21,791 nucleotides of DNA from positions 1 through 21,791 of the IMG/VR virus record IMGVR_UViG_3300017737_000098; one strand, 5' to 3'. Source of the stretch: a virus. Below are positions 12,867-20,962 of this stretch, one piece after another (the first letter of the stretch is position 1; the number at the start of each line of letters is the position of its first letter). The position numbers and the translations under genes were made by a program. Below the pieces are notes generated by a model. The model ran no database searches and had not been told where the DNA came from. It saw only the letters and a program-made list of their open reading frames with translations.

Positions 12867-13429
12867 GTCCATGTAGCGTGTAAACTGTATCTGTTGAAGT
12901 TTGCTGGTACTACACCATTTAACCAGTGAGGGACACCCACAGTATTGTCTGCAATGTATCCACTGCCAGGATTTGTATCTGTTGTGTGTATGCCATTGTG
13001 TTCAAACACTGTGCTGAGATTAGATAGGTTGTTGATATAGATTTGTATGCTGGCATTGAACGCAGGATTATCAGTGTGACGTTTTATATAGTAACCCTCA
13101 GTGTCTTTCCACAAATCTAAACCATTAAATTTTAAATGTTTGTTGAATACGTTTTCCAATTGTGGTGTAACATTTTGTAACACGCTGTGTGCTACCTCAA
13201 CCACTGTGTCTTGTTCCCAGGTTATTTTTTCCCTACATTCAATTTCTTCTTGCACAAGATTGTAAGCCAATTGCCATCCATGTGATGTTTGACAATATTC
13301 AAGCAATTTATCCAGCAGTGCTTGATCAAAAAAACCAGTCACCAGTTGTACACCATCAATACTGTGTATGTGTTTTAAAACTGCCAGTGTGTGCTGTGTG
13401 CTGATTTTGATTTGTTGTATATCTAACAT
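12863..13429 (-). CDS. 2-oxoglutarate/Fe(II) dioxygenase-like protein
   Basis: In this 188-aa protein, YYIKRHTDNPAFNASIQIYI (113-132) contains the HxD iron motif (H118, D120). VPHWLNGVVPANFNRYSLHA (166-185) contains the distal histidine H168 and an R-x-S pair (R180, S182) of the kind that binds 2-oxoglutarate. Spacing and the double-stranded helix pattern fit prolyl-4-hydroxylase-like oxygenases, which are common in marine phages. Substrate is unknown: protein, nucleic acid or small molecule. It is the last gene of the minus-strand operon. Its start overlaps the amidinotransferase stop by 7 bases, and its stop overlaps the polymerase stop tail to tail. Confidence 0.8.
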   Translation of the reverse strand: MLDIQQIKISTQHTLAVLKHIHSIDGVQLVTGFFDQALLDKLLEYCQTSHGWQLAYNLVQEEIECREKITWEQDTVVEVAHSVLQNVTPQLENVFNKHLKFNGLDLWKDTEGYYIKRHTDNPAFNASIQIYINNLSNLSTVFEHNGIHTTDTNPGSGYIADNTVGVPHWLNGVVPANFNRYSLHATWT

Positions 13430-14388
13430 GCTCTATCCATATCACTGGTAACACAGTGTATACCTCCATCCCAAAACAACTGATTGCGAAGTGGTACCAC
13501 TGTGACACTGATATTGAATGTTTCTAATATTTTGATTAACTCAGGATTTTCAACACTCATTATTACATTGTACTTGTCAACTATCAACATATTTACATCT
13601 ATAAAAGTTTCACTGACATGTCCAATCCAGTGCGTGATGTTTTCTTCTACAAAATTTTCAAACTCAACACTGTTGATATATTCAGGCAACCAATATTTTT
13701 CTATATGCGGATGTGCTGTGCCTTTTCTGTGTGGAATAGGTATACTGTTGCATCCAGGAACACCATCAGTCCAGTCTGGTCTGTGCAGCACTGTGTTACA
13801 GTTTATTTGACACAGTACACCATCTAGATGTCCTTGTGTGTCGAGCAAGTGTACAGTTTTATTTGGAAATGTTTTTTGTAGAACATCAACAGTGGCACTG
13901 TTATCATCACCATCTGTCCAGTTTCCCACCAGTAGTGTATCACCGCAGCGATGTACCATAGCACTGTCTATTATGATGCCATTGGTGTTGTAATGCACAG
14001 TGTTTCCGTGTTTGTGCATCAGTTGCTCAATTGGTTTTAACCATGTATAGTCATACTGTGCCATTTCTTCTTCTCTCACTGCTTCAGGCATGAACCATAC
14101 ACTGTCAATCATGGCAGTGTAATCTCGTGGAGTAAGAGGTGCTGGTAACATTTTATCACCCATTGTCACATCACTGAAAGCACTACTGATGTTGGGTTGA
14201 TGTGTTTCAACACCAAAACTTTCTAGCACATTGCACAAGTTTTCTAAATCTTCAAGTGTTTGCTCACTGATTGTTTGTAATGTTTTTCTAACTGTTGTGC
14301 TTTGTACAAAGTCATACAACTTGGGATCATAAGTGGTACCAACCAAACAAACTTGTAGTGGATCCCAATGATGTTCTACTCTAAGCAT
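13423..14388 (-). CDS. Amidinotransferase / guanidine-modifying enzyme family protein
   Basis: This 321-aa protein has the layout of glycine amidinotransferase and dimethylarginine hydrolase enzymes: MLPAPLTPRDY (80-90), GHLDGVLCQIN (186-196) with the catalytic histidine H187 and D189, and the C-terminal FWDGGIHCVTSDM (305-317) with the nucleophile Cys312. These enzymes act through a covalent amidino-cysteine intermediate and either transfer the group from arginine to an amine or hydrolyse it. There is no signal peptide, so it acts in the cytoplasm. It lies between an aminotransferase-like and a 2OG oxygenase gene and overlaps both, suggesting one pathway. Transferase against hydrolase cannot be decided by eye. 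Confidence 0.85.
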   Translation of the reverse strand: MLRVEHHWDPLQVCLVGTTYDPKLYDFVQSTTVRKTLQTISEQTLEDLENLCNVLESFGVETHQPNISSAFSDVTMGDKMLPAPLTPRDYTAMIDSVWFMPEAVREEEMAQYDYTWLKPIEQLMHKHGNTVHYNTNGIIIDSAMVHRCGDTLLVGNWTDGDDNSATVDVLQKTFPNKTVHLLDTQGHLDGVLCQINCNTVLHRPDWTDGVPGCNSIPIPHRKGTAHPHIEKYWLPEYINSVEFENFVEENITHWIGHVSETFIDVNMLIVDKYNVIMSVENPELIKILETFNISVTVVPLRNQLFWDGGIHCVTSDMDRAC

Positions 14389-15199
14389 GTTTAATCAGCA
14401 ATGGCGTGATACACTGCAATCCATTGTTGCTAGGATTTACACAATGTGCAAACTTGGTTTGCGTCAATTGAAGTTGTTTGCAAATGTCATTGTTCAACAG
14501 ACCATAGGTGTTCCACACATAGTCTCTGTCTAAATTTTGCATGTGATACACACCACAACTGAATATATTGGTGTTGATATCTTGTTTGTAATAATGATTG
14601 AGAATGGTGATGCTATCCATTGTGCGTTGTCTACTCCAACGCAATCCAACTCTATTCCAGTTTAATCCTAGTTTGCTCATTGAAATGCCAAAACTTTTGA
14701 TACAGGGATGGGATAGATCTATTTCAATATCTCTGGCAACCATTAACCATGCAAAGTCCAAGTGCAAATCTATGTTTTTTGTTTCCGCAATACACAGTAG
14801 ATCTGCCCATTCATCTCGTACATCACCTGTAAAAAAATCTGGAATGGTGATGATAATTGGTTTGTTTGGTTCTAACAGTTCTAGTTCAACACCATGTTTG
14901 CCCATCAGTTTATAATAAGCATATTCTCTGTTGAGTATTTGAAATCCATCCCAGCCATACTTTAATATAAAACTTTCTATGTAGTGTGTATTGCCTTGTG
15001 TAACATCTACATATGGAAAATGTTCAATGCCATGCAATTGTACCAATTTACTGTCAACAAACCAATGCTGTGCAATACTGACATAATCATTCCAGGTGTG
15101 TATGGTCTGTGGTTGTTTGTACCACTGATTTTGAAGTTCAAGTATTCGACTGTCGTTGACTGTGTTAATTTTGTCTGTAACTAGATTTTTATCGTACAT
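14381..15199 (-). CDS. Short fold-type I PLP aminotransferase-like protein
   Basis: This 272-aa protein contains the main landmarks of class I/II aminotransferases in order: VTQGNTHYIESFILKYGWDG (66-85) for the phosphate-side glycine helix, IPDFFTG (119-125) for the P-x-x-P-TG loop, IDLHLDFAWL (143-152) with D148 for the pyridine nitrogen, and KSFGISMSKLGLNWNRVGLR (168-187) with candidate Schiff-base lysine K176. Usual enzymes are 350-420 aa; the N-terminal arm and the C-terminal small domain are largely absent here. It may be a minimal enzyme, a partner subunit or a decayed one. It overlaps the amidinotransferase gene by 8 bases, suggesting amine formation before guanidino transfer. Motif-based; not confirmed by alignment. 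Confidence 0.7.
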   Translation of the reverse strand: MYDKNLVTDKINTVNDSRILELQNQWYKQPQTIHTWNDYVSIAQHWFVDSKLVQLHGIEHFPYVDVTQGNTHYIESFILKYGWDGFQILNREYAYYKLMGKHGVELELLEPNKPIIITIPDFFTGDVRDEWADLLCIAETKNIDLHLDFAWLMVARDIEIDLSHPCIKSFGISMSKLGLNWNRVGLRWSRQRTMDSITILNHYYKQDINTNIFSCGVYHMQNLDRDYVWNTYGLLNNDICKQLQLTQTKFAHCVNPSNNGLQCITPLLIKHA

Positions 15200-15593
15200 G
15201 ATTCATCACACATTCATAAAAAGGACTGGTAAATGGCAACTGCCATTCGCAGTTGTGTCCAAGAAATGTTTCTCCCACCACACGTTGCTCAAGTTCAATT
15301 CCTTGAGCACGTTGTTCACTTGCCCAAGGTTCAGGATATTGCGGAATGCACACACTGTCAGTCCACAGCATATCGCGAAGGTCAATGCCATCAATTGTGA
15401 TGCTGTTTATAATTACATGCTGATTGGGTGTGCTGTTGGTTTTTCCACTGTGTACAATGGTTAACACATGATTGCCAAAGTCAAGTGTGTGTGAAAATTT
15501 TATGCCTTTCATCTCCGCATCATCTATGTACACTGCAATTTTGGCATCACCTGATATCGCTAAATTGATATCAAACTCAATTGTTTCATTCAC
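15189..15593 (-). CDS. Small beta-sandwich-like protein A
   Basis: This 134-aa protein starts at a GTG that overlaps the helicase stop region. Alternating hydrophobic strands (IEFDINLAISGDAKIAVYID, NHVLTIVHSGKT, HVIINSITIDGIDLRDMLW) suggest a jelly-roll or carbohydrate-binding-like fold. The tail is a distinctive NCEWQLPFTSPFYECVMNHV. No catalytic motif is visible. Its pattern is similar to the gene at 17032-17412 (GNHVLTIVHSGK against GQSIEFMMFGKD, and ITIDGIDL against LQYITLENL), so the two may be distant paralogues on either side of the helicase gene. I recall such small proteins in marine phages but no function. Substrate-presenting or binding partner is speculation. Confidence 0.75.
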   Translation of the reverse strand: MNETIEFDINLAISGDAKIAVYIDDAEMKGIKFSHTLDFGNHVLTIVHSGKTNSTPNQHVIINSITIDGIDLRDMLWTDSVCIPQYPEPWASEQRAQGIELEQRVVGETFLGHNCEWQLPFTSPFYECVMNHVR

Positions 15594-16983
15594 TCTTTAA
15601 TCCTGCCAACATGTTTTTGAGTTTGCTGCTCTGCACACTGGCTGTGATTTTGCCCACATCTTCATCATCTGCAGTGACAGTACCGCTGCCTTCTTTTGAC
15701 TTGATCTGTTCATATATACTGCTGCTCTGTTTCTTAAACTGTTGATACTCTTGATCTTCGCCCAAGTCTCGGATGCGCAAACTTTCAACATCAAACTCCA
15801 AGTCAATCTTTTGACCAACACCACTACTACTTCTAGTTTTCATCAACTGTATCTGATAGCGTCCACGCTCACGCATTGCACGACTTGTAAAGATACCAAA
15901 CACATTGTCTGCTGTGTTGATCTTACTGATACCACCAGATATCATACTGTGATCAAATTCAATTTCTTCAACAGCACTACGATTCAACTGACTTGCTGTT
16001 ACAAACACACAGTTGAGTTCTTTGGCCAAGTTGCGCAGTTCTTCACTCACATACTTGTCTTTAACAAACAAATCATTTGGACTTACCTTTGCACTCACTG
16101 GCATGATCAAATCCAAATAGTCTATCAGCAAGAAATCAATCTGCCAACCGTTTTTGATCTGTAGTTCTTTCAAGTATGCACGAATATCATTTACATTGCT
16201 TTGTGCTGGCATGTATTTGATTTGCAAGTTGCCTGCTTTCTTGCCCACCATTTTTACTTTCATTTCAACAGTGTCAAGATCTTTAAACACCTCTTTAGTG
16301 CTGACATTTGTCATCATGCTGTCGATGCGCATTGCACTCAAGCCTTCACTGAGTTCAAGTGTGAGATACACACCATTGAGTCCTGCTGTGGCCCAGTTCA
16401 CAGCCAAGTTCTGCATGAACAAACTCTTACCTGACCCTGATCCACCTGCAAATATGTTGAGTTCGCCTTTGTTCATGCCACCAAACAGTTTACGATCCAT
16501 AGCAGGCCAGCCTGTGCTGATCTGTCCGTTGTTGTCTTTGAGAGCCATAAGTCTGCCTCTTGGATCTTCAAAGTAGTCTGTGCCCATGTCTTTTGTGAGA
16601 CTGATTTGCACAGCATCCTTGATGATCTTTTCAACTGGATCATATTCGCCTTTCTCCAACAAGTCTGCACTTTTGAGAATGGCACGTTCTAGTTCTTGCC
16701 GCTTGGTGAATCCTTCAAACTCTGCTAAGAACCAATCGTTGTGACTTTCAGTGATGTCTGGCACTGGCTTTAGATCTACACCTGTCACAGCCTGCACTTG
16801 TTCGCGTGTGGGCAGTGTGCCATGATCCTTGCTGTGAGTGTCGACGAACTGTGCAGTGTCTCGCAAACTTCTGTCAAAGTTGTCCACATTGAAAATGTTC
16901 TGCACCCGCACAAAGTTTTGTGCATCATTCAGCATCATTTCCAAAAATAGTTTTTGTAAGTCTGGTGTGTATTCTTTACTCAT
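15586..16983 (-). CDS. Replicative DNA helicase, DnaB/T4 gp41 family
   Basis: This 465-aa protein is close to the length of T4 gp41 (about 475). The N-terminal 130 residues form the helical primase-interacting domain. The RecA-like domain carries Walker A FAGGSGSGKSLFM (178-190), Walker B IDFLLIDYLDL (282-292) and the sensor strand VFVTASQLNRSA (326-337). QLMKTRSSSGVG (379-390) holds the DnaB-type loop with K382 and R384. It unwinds the phage fork 5' to 3' as a hexamer using NTP, together with the primase at 18769. The C-terminal 50 residues are acidic and flexible. An unexplained 48-base gap separates it from the gene upstream, with no convincing promoter. Confidence 0.93.
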   Translation of the reverse strand: MSKEYTPDLQKLFLEMMLNDAQNFVRVQNIFNVDNFDRSLRDTAQFVDTHSKDHGTLPTREQVQAVTGVDLKPVPDITESHNDWFLAEFEGFTKRQELERAILKSADLLEKGEYDPVEKIIKDAVQISLTKDMGTDYFEDPRGRLMALKDNNGQISTGWPAMDRKLFGGMNKGELNIFAGGSGSGKSLFMQNLAVNWATAGLNGVYLTLELSEGLSAMRIDSMMTNVSTKEVFKDLDTVEMKVKMVGKKAGNLQIKYMPAQSNVNDIRAYLKELQIKNGWQIDFLLIDYLDLIMPVSAKVSPNDLFVKDKYVSEELRNLAKELNCVFVTASQLNRSAVEEIEFDHSMISGGISKINTADNVFGIFTSRAMRERGRYQIQLMKTRSSSGVGQKIDLEFDVESLRIRDLGEDQEYQQFKKQSSSIYEQIKSKEGSGTVTADDEDVGKITASVQSSKLKNMLAGLKSE

Positions 16984-17031
16984 AGTGTTATTTTAAACTC
17001 TTTCTGTAAATATCGCAAGTAAAATTTTGCA

Positions 17032-17412
17032 TCAACACGCTACTTGTATGTACCATATGGGAAAATCTTTTTTATCAGGCAAGTGTATGTATCTTTTTTC
17101 TCTATCAAATCCAAAGTAAGGATCAAAAATACTATTGTGAAAATGCAAATTTTCTAATGTAATGTATTGTAATCTCAACTGCACTATCCTAACGTGCTTG
17201 TCATGCTGTATATGCCCTTGTTCTATTGTGGTATCTCTTTCATTGTCTTTGCCAAACATCATAAATTCTATACTTTGACCATAATTGTATTCAAATTCAA
17301 AAGTATGTTTTCCTTCCGCAAGTGTATTGGGTTTGATGCACAGGCTATTGATCACAAAACCAGCAGTGCCATTGCATTCTCCAAAGTATAGGTCAACACA
17401 CGCCTTAGGCAT
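17032..17412 (-). CDS. Small beta-sandwich-like protein B
   Basis: This 126-aa protein starts MPKACVDLYFGECNGTAGFV, overlapping the radical SAM stop by 8 bases. Strand-like segments (HTFEFEYNYGQSIEFMMFGK, HVRIVQLRLQYITLENLHFH) alternate hydrophobic and polar residues, suggesting a beta sandwich. The end is aromatic (FDPYFGFDREKRYIHLP, then FPIWYIQVAC). It resembles protein A at 15189-15593 in strand pattern and length, but identity is low and the link is tentative. No catalytic motif or signal peptide is seen. Its tight coupling to the radical SAM gene suggests it works with that enzyme, perhaps binding a carbohydrate or peptide substrate; this is inference. Confidence 0.75.
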   Translation of the reverse strand: MPKACVDLYFGECNGTAGFVINSLCIKPNTLAEGKHTFEFEYNYGQSIEFMMFGKDNERDTTIEQGHIQHDKHVRIVQLRLQYITLENLHFHNSIFDPYFGFDREKRYIHLPDKKDFPIWYIQVAC

Positions 17413-18775
17413 ATTGCTGTTCTTCTAAATTATGAATCAGTGTTTGTTGTTCTTCATTTTTAGGAACAACATATCCCAAACTGACACAATGATCAATCAG
17501 TTCTCTTCGCCATTGCAATCTTTGATCCAGTGTGCTCAACCCAATCCAATCGTTTTCACGCTTGCCAAGAGTGACTCCAAGTTCTTGACTCATTTTTTCC
17601 AATGGTGTGCCAGGAAGGATGGCCAGTGTTGTTCCAATGGCAATGCCAGTTATGGTGTTGGGTGCATACTTGCTTAATCGTTCATACATGATCTTATTTT
17701 CTTGTATTGTGCTTTCATCATCTGTGATATATCCCACAATCATGAGAAAGGTTCCTGTGATTCCATATTTTTGCATGCAGTGTACGCCATAAATTATATC
17801 TTCATTGCTAAACTTCTTTTGCATATGATCTCTCACACTTTCACTGAGATTTTCTATGCCAATTGCCACATGTGTTAGCCCAGCATCAGCACTCAGTTTC
17901 CATGTCTCTTCTGACATTTGATTTTTTGGCCTAAAGATAAATTGCCCTTCCCAAGTGATTTTATTTTTTGCAGTACAATTATATTCTGCCAGTGCAGCGC
18001 ACATTTCTTTGTAGGCTTTCATACTGCCGTTGATTAAACTGTCTGTAAACAAAAAATGATAAAGATTGTGTTTTTGACTTTGTAACATCATTTCATTTGC
18101 AATACTTTTGCCACTTCTAAAAACAAACTTTTTCCAATGCACATGTATATCACAAAATGTGCAACGTCTTACACATCCTCTGCTGCCTGTGATAGGTATT
18201 TGTTTATGGTACAAACTCAAGTCGTAACTGCTGTAGTCAGGTATTGGAAATTCATCTAGATTTTCAATTTGCGTCCATTCTTTTTTATCGTCGTGGTCAC
18301 CTCTTACTATGTCTACAATAGGCCACTCGCCTTCACTCACCACCCAATGATCACATAATTCTTGGTCTTTCCATTGTTCTCCAAGATTTTTTCCTTGCAA
18401 TCCTCCAGTGTTTAATCCAGGACCGCCCAGTATTATTTTGGTGTTGGGACTCATTGTTCTAATGTATACACACAACAGTTTGGTCATTCTTTGACATTGA
18501 TAACTAAAAATGCTCAATCCAATGTATTTAGGTTCAAATGAAAGCATTTTGCGCACATGCATTTGTATTGTAGCATCAAATTCCGACGCATCCTCAGGAG
18601 TTGTTTCAGCAATTGCATATCTTTTAAAATTTTCATCATCTTTGACATAGTGATTAAAATCATAAAATTTACCTGTGTGTCCGTGTTGTTGTAGCATGCT
18701 GATTAGTATCGCTGGAGCGGCTGGCGCAGTGTTTGTAAAAGTCACAGGCACACTAACAAACAATACATCTACCAT
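17405..18775 (-). CDS. Radical SAM enzyme, B12-binding-type architecture
   Basis: In this 456-aa protein, GSRGCVRRCTFCDIH (197-211) holds the CxxxCxxC motif (C201, C205, C208) that binds the 4Fe-4S cluster and S-adenosylmethionine. The N-terminal 180 residues look like the Rossmann-type cobalamin-binding domain usual in such enzymes (LFVSVPV, APAAPAILISMLQQHGHTG, IGLSIF, KIILGGPG). The DxHxxG cobalamin-ligating motif is not present, so cobalamin may bind weakly or not at all. Later segments (FTDSLINGS, VAIGIENLSESVRDHM, GTFLMIVGY) fit the radical SAM barrel. It overlaps primase upstream and the beta protein downstream. Methylation or another radical modification is likely; the substrate is unknown. 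Confidence 0.88.
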   Translation of the reverse strand: MVDVLFVSVPVTFTNTAPAAPAILISMLQQHGHTGKFYDFNHYVKDDENFKRYAIAETTPEDASEFDATIQMHVRKMLSFEPKYIGLSIFSYQCQRMTKLLCVYIRTMSPNTKIILGGPGLNTGGLQGKNLGEQWKDQELCDHWVVSEGEWPIVDIVRGDHDDKKEWTQIENLDEFPIPDYSSYDLSLYHKQIPITGSRGCVRRCTFCDIHVHWKKFVFRSGKSIANEMMLQSQKHNLYHFLFTDSLINGSMKAYKEMCAALAEYNCTAKNKITWEGQFIFRPKNQMSEETWKLSADAGLTHVAIGIENLSESVRDHMQKKFSNEDIIYGVHCMQKYGITGTFLMIVGYITDDESTIQENKIMYERLSKYAPNTITGIAIGTTLAILPGTPLEKMSQELGVTLGKRENDWIGLSTLDQRLQWRRELIDHCVSLGYVVPKNEEQQTLIHNLEEQQYA

Positions 18776-19731
18776 TTTTTTCTCATCAGATTAATTTTTA
18801 AACTGGTTGTTTGCTTTGCATCAACAATACTCTTAAGTGCGAACAGTTTTCCATAACGCACAACTGCATCATTGACATCTTTTACATCTGTTTCCCACTC
18901 AGGAAAACTAACACTCCATCCATACTCCAGTGCATCATCGATGAGCCGTTGTCCTGCACTGTCTCTGTCTGGTACCAGTATTACTTCTCTGCCCAGTGTG
19001 TCAATGATCTGTGCCTGTTGCTCACTGCACTGATTGCTCATTATGGCCACACCGCTGATGCACATTGCATCCAGTAATCCTTCTGCAACTACTACAAACC
19101 TAGCATCAGGCAACTGATTATCAATCCCATAAACGTAGCCACTATCATGATTAGTAAAGTATTTGGGTCTTCCGGCATTGTCTGTACTCCTTGCACTAAA
19201 ACCTATCACTTCGTTGTTCCAAGTAAAAGGCACAATTATACGTTTCCACATGCCTGCTGGTTTGCTGTTGCTCCACAATAATTTTTCCAACGGTAAACAC
19301 CTGTTCTCAGCATACTGTTGTATGTGTTTGGGTGCATCATCAAGTGTAACAACTCCGTCTGGCAATGGTCTTGGTTTGAACTCTACAACAATAGCATCTT
19401 CATCAGGTGTGAGAAGTTCAACTGTTTCTTTGATGCGCAGTGCTTCAATGTTGAGCATCTGTCGTGTGTTCTCATCTACACCCAACCATGTTAGTATTTT
19501 GCGCAACTTGAAACTGATGTGTCTGCCCGGTTGCCATCCTGTTTTGAATCCACAGTTAAAGCAGTGATAACTCACAGCATCGCCATTCATTATCACACCA
19601 CCTCTGCCGCGTTTGTCAACGGATTCACCATTGTGATGACAGCAAACAGCATTGAATGAAATCCATCCACCACTGCTTTGTTTGCGTTTACCAGGCAACG
19701 CATCAAACACACTTTGTTGTATACTGTTCAT
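18769..19731 (-). CDS. DNA primase, DnaG/T4 gp61-like
   Basis: This 320-aa primase has an N-terminal zinc ribbon (C30, H33 from AVCCHHNGES, and C57, C60 from SYHCFNCGF). The Toprim catalytic core carries VVVAEGLLDAM (213-223) with Glu217 and ILVPDRDSAGQ (251-261) with Asp255 and Asp257. TDVKDVNDAV (281-290) is a further conserved segment. The length is similar to T4 gp61 (about 340 aa) and shorter than bacterial DnaG. It makes RNA primers for lagging-strand synthesis and should pair with the gp41-like helicase in the same operon. Its start overlaps the SGNH gene stop (ATGA) and its stop overlaps the radical SAM start. Confidence 0.93.
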   Translation of the reverse strand: MNSIQQSVFDALPGKRKQSSGGWISFNAVCCHHNGESVDKRGRGGVIMNGDAVSYHCFNCGFKTGWQPGRHISFKLRKILTWLGVDENTRQMLNIEALRIKETVELLTPDEDAIVVEFKPRPLPDGVVTLDDAPKHIQQYAENRCLPLEKLLWSNSKPAGMWKRIIVPFTWNNEVIGFSARSTDNAGRPKYFTNHDSGYVYGIDNQLPDARFVVVAEGLLDAMCISGVAIMSNQCSEQQAQIIDTLGREVILVPDRDSAGQRLIDDALEYGWSVSFPEWETDVKDVNDAVVRYGKLFALKSIVDAKQTTSLKINLMRKKW

Positions 19732-20288
19732 GTGTGTATTATAGCATCTAATTGTGTTTTGATCAACTGAAAAATACGCTCATGCCCAGCATCATTTGGA
19801 TGCAAGTGATCAGCAATGTACTTTTGTCTATCCGGCATCAGCACATCTATCATGTGTGGCACACAATGCACATGCATGTATCTTAGGCCTTGTAGATTGC
19901 AAGCATTTTCAACAATTGACTTGGGATACCAATCATGTACATCTTCAATGTATGCACTGAGTTGATTGCTTACATAATCTACAACACTGTGTGTCAGCGC
20001 ACTGCCGCGTTTCTTTTGCTGTATGTAATTGAGATGTTCCCAACGTGCAGTGTGAGTGTTGTACCAACTGTTGCGATTGGGATGACTCCATCCAAACAGC
20101 ACCACATCATCTGTTTGTATTTGATGTTGTGTTTCACAAAAGTGTAGTGCTATCCATGGATTGCTGGCACTGCTGTCACTGTGTTGCACAAAGTCATAAC
20201 CATAGTGGTCAGCGGCAATACGTCCATAACAGGTCTTGGCTTCTTCTCCTAGACTGACACTACAACCATATTGATGTATTGCGGGCAT
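19728..20288 (-). CDS. SGNH/GDSL-hydrolase-like protein, 186 aa
   Basis: YGCSVSLGEE (7-16) supplies the block I serine S10. DSSASNPWIA (38-47) holds a candidate Asn43 (block III type). IADHLHPNDAGHERI near the C-terminus contains a D-x-x-H pair (D then H in DHLH) as in block V. This fits SGNH esterase/acetylhydrolase folds, which are about 180-230 aa. No signal peptide is present, so it is probably cytoplasmic. It follows a second SGNH-like gene through a one-base TAATG overlap and precedes primase. The substrate could be a sugar O-acetyl or another ester; this is not visible from sequence. Confidence 0.75.
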   Translation of the reverse strand: MPAIHQYGCSVSLGEEAKTCYGRIAADHYGYDFVQHSDSSASNPWIALHFCETQHQIQTDDVVLFGWSHPNRNSWYNTHTARWEHLNYIQQKKRGSALTHSVVDYVSNQLSAYIEDVHDWYPKSIVENACNLQGLRYMHVHCVPHMIDVLMPDRQKYIADHLHPNDAGHERIFQLIKTQLDAIIHT

Positions 20289-20962
20289 TAGAATCTATCC
20301 ACGCAGTATCCATCATACCAGTGTTCATCTGCTGTCCATCTACCATTGCGCACTCGTTTGTCTATGGCAGCAAACTGTAATCTTGTTTGTCCATCAACTG
20401 GCAGTTCTGGCAATACCTCATCCAAATAGTCTATGTGTTGTTGAGGAGTAGGATGATAGTCGCTGTCAAATGCAGCATTGTGCCAATCACCTTTGTATAT
20501 CACAGTGTGTACACTGGGTTTTATTGAGCCAAGTACACCATAAGTTTGTAGTATGATATCGCACTGACTCTTTACTTGTGTATCGCTTGTGTCTAAATCA
20601 ATCATACTGAGAAAATAATACTCACAAGTTGTGCTGTTCAATGCCATTTGTGCTGCTTGTATGTTTGCACAATCTCTGATGATACTGCCTTTGACATCGA
20701 CCAGTTGTGCTCCGACTGTTTGCCAACCATCCTCATAATGATCTTGTCTGTCACAACTTGTCCACATCACTATGACTGTGTCATTGTGGTTTATATCATG
20801 TCTGGCATGTGCTTCTGCAATGCTCCACAATATAAAACTATTACCTGCACCGCCCTCTGCAAAGTTGTAGTGCTGATCAAATTGAGGTGCTAGGGCATCA
20901 GCCCAGGTAGGCCACTTATAGCGTGTGAAACTACAACCAAATGTAAACAATCTTTTTTGCAT
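20288..20962 (-). CDS. SGNH/GDSL-hydrolase-like protein, 224 aa
   Basis: I place the start at the ATG at 20962 (MQKRLFTFGCSFTRYKWPTW) rather than the TTG at 20980, because family members start close to the first strand. No strong ribosome site is seen for either. GCS (S11) is block I. AEGGAGNSFILW (35-46) gives glycine/Asn41 of blocks II-III. VIVMWTS (64-70) is a core strand, and DSDYHPTPQQHIDYL holds the terminal Asp/His pair in D-x-H spacing. I recall similar proteins in marine phages. It is the first gene of the replication operon after the terminator at 20987. An esterase or acyl-transferring role on cell-surface or sugar substrates is likely. Confidence 0.78.
   Translation of the reverse strand: MQKRLFTFGCSFTRYKWPTWADALAPQFDQHYNFAEGGAGNSFILWSIAEAHARHDINHNDTVIVMWTSCDRQDHYEDGWQTVGAQLVDVKGSIIRDCANIQAAQMALNSTTCEYYFLSMIDLDTSDTQVKSQCDIILQTYGVLGSIKPSVHTVIYKGDWHNAAFDSDYHPTPQQHIDYLDEVLPELPVDGQTRLQFAAIDKRVRNGRWTADEHWYDGYCVDRF

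Noticed and set aside
17405-18775. Assigning the radical SAM protein to a named pathway such as bacteriochlorophyll or hopanoid methylation
   Set aside because: The motif shows only the radical SAM class and a B12-type architecture; nothing visible fixes the substrate.
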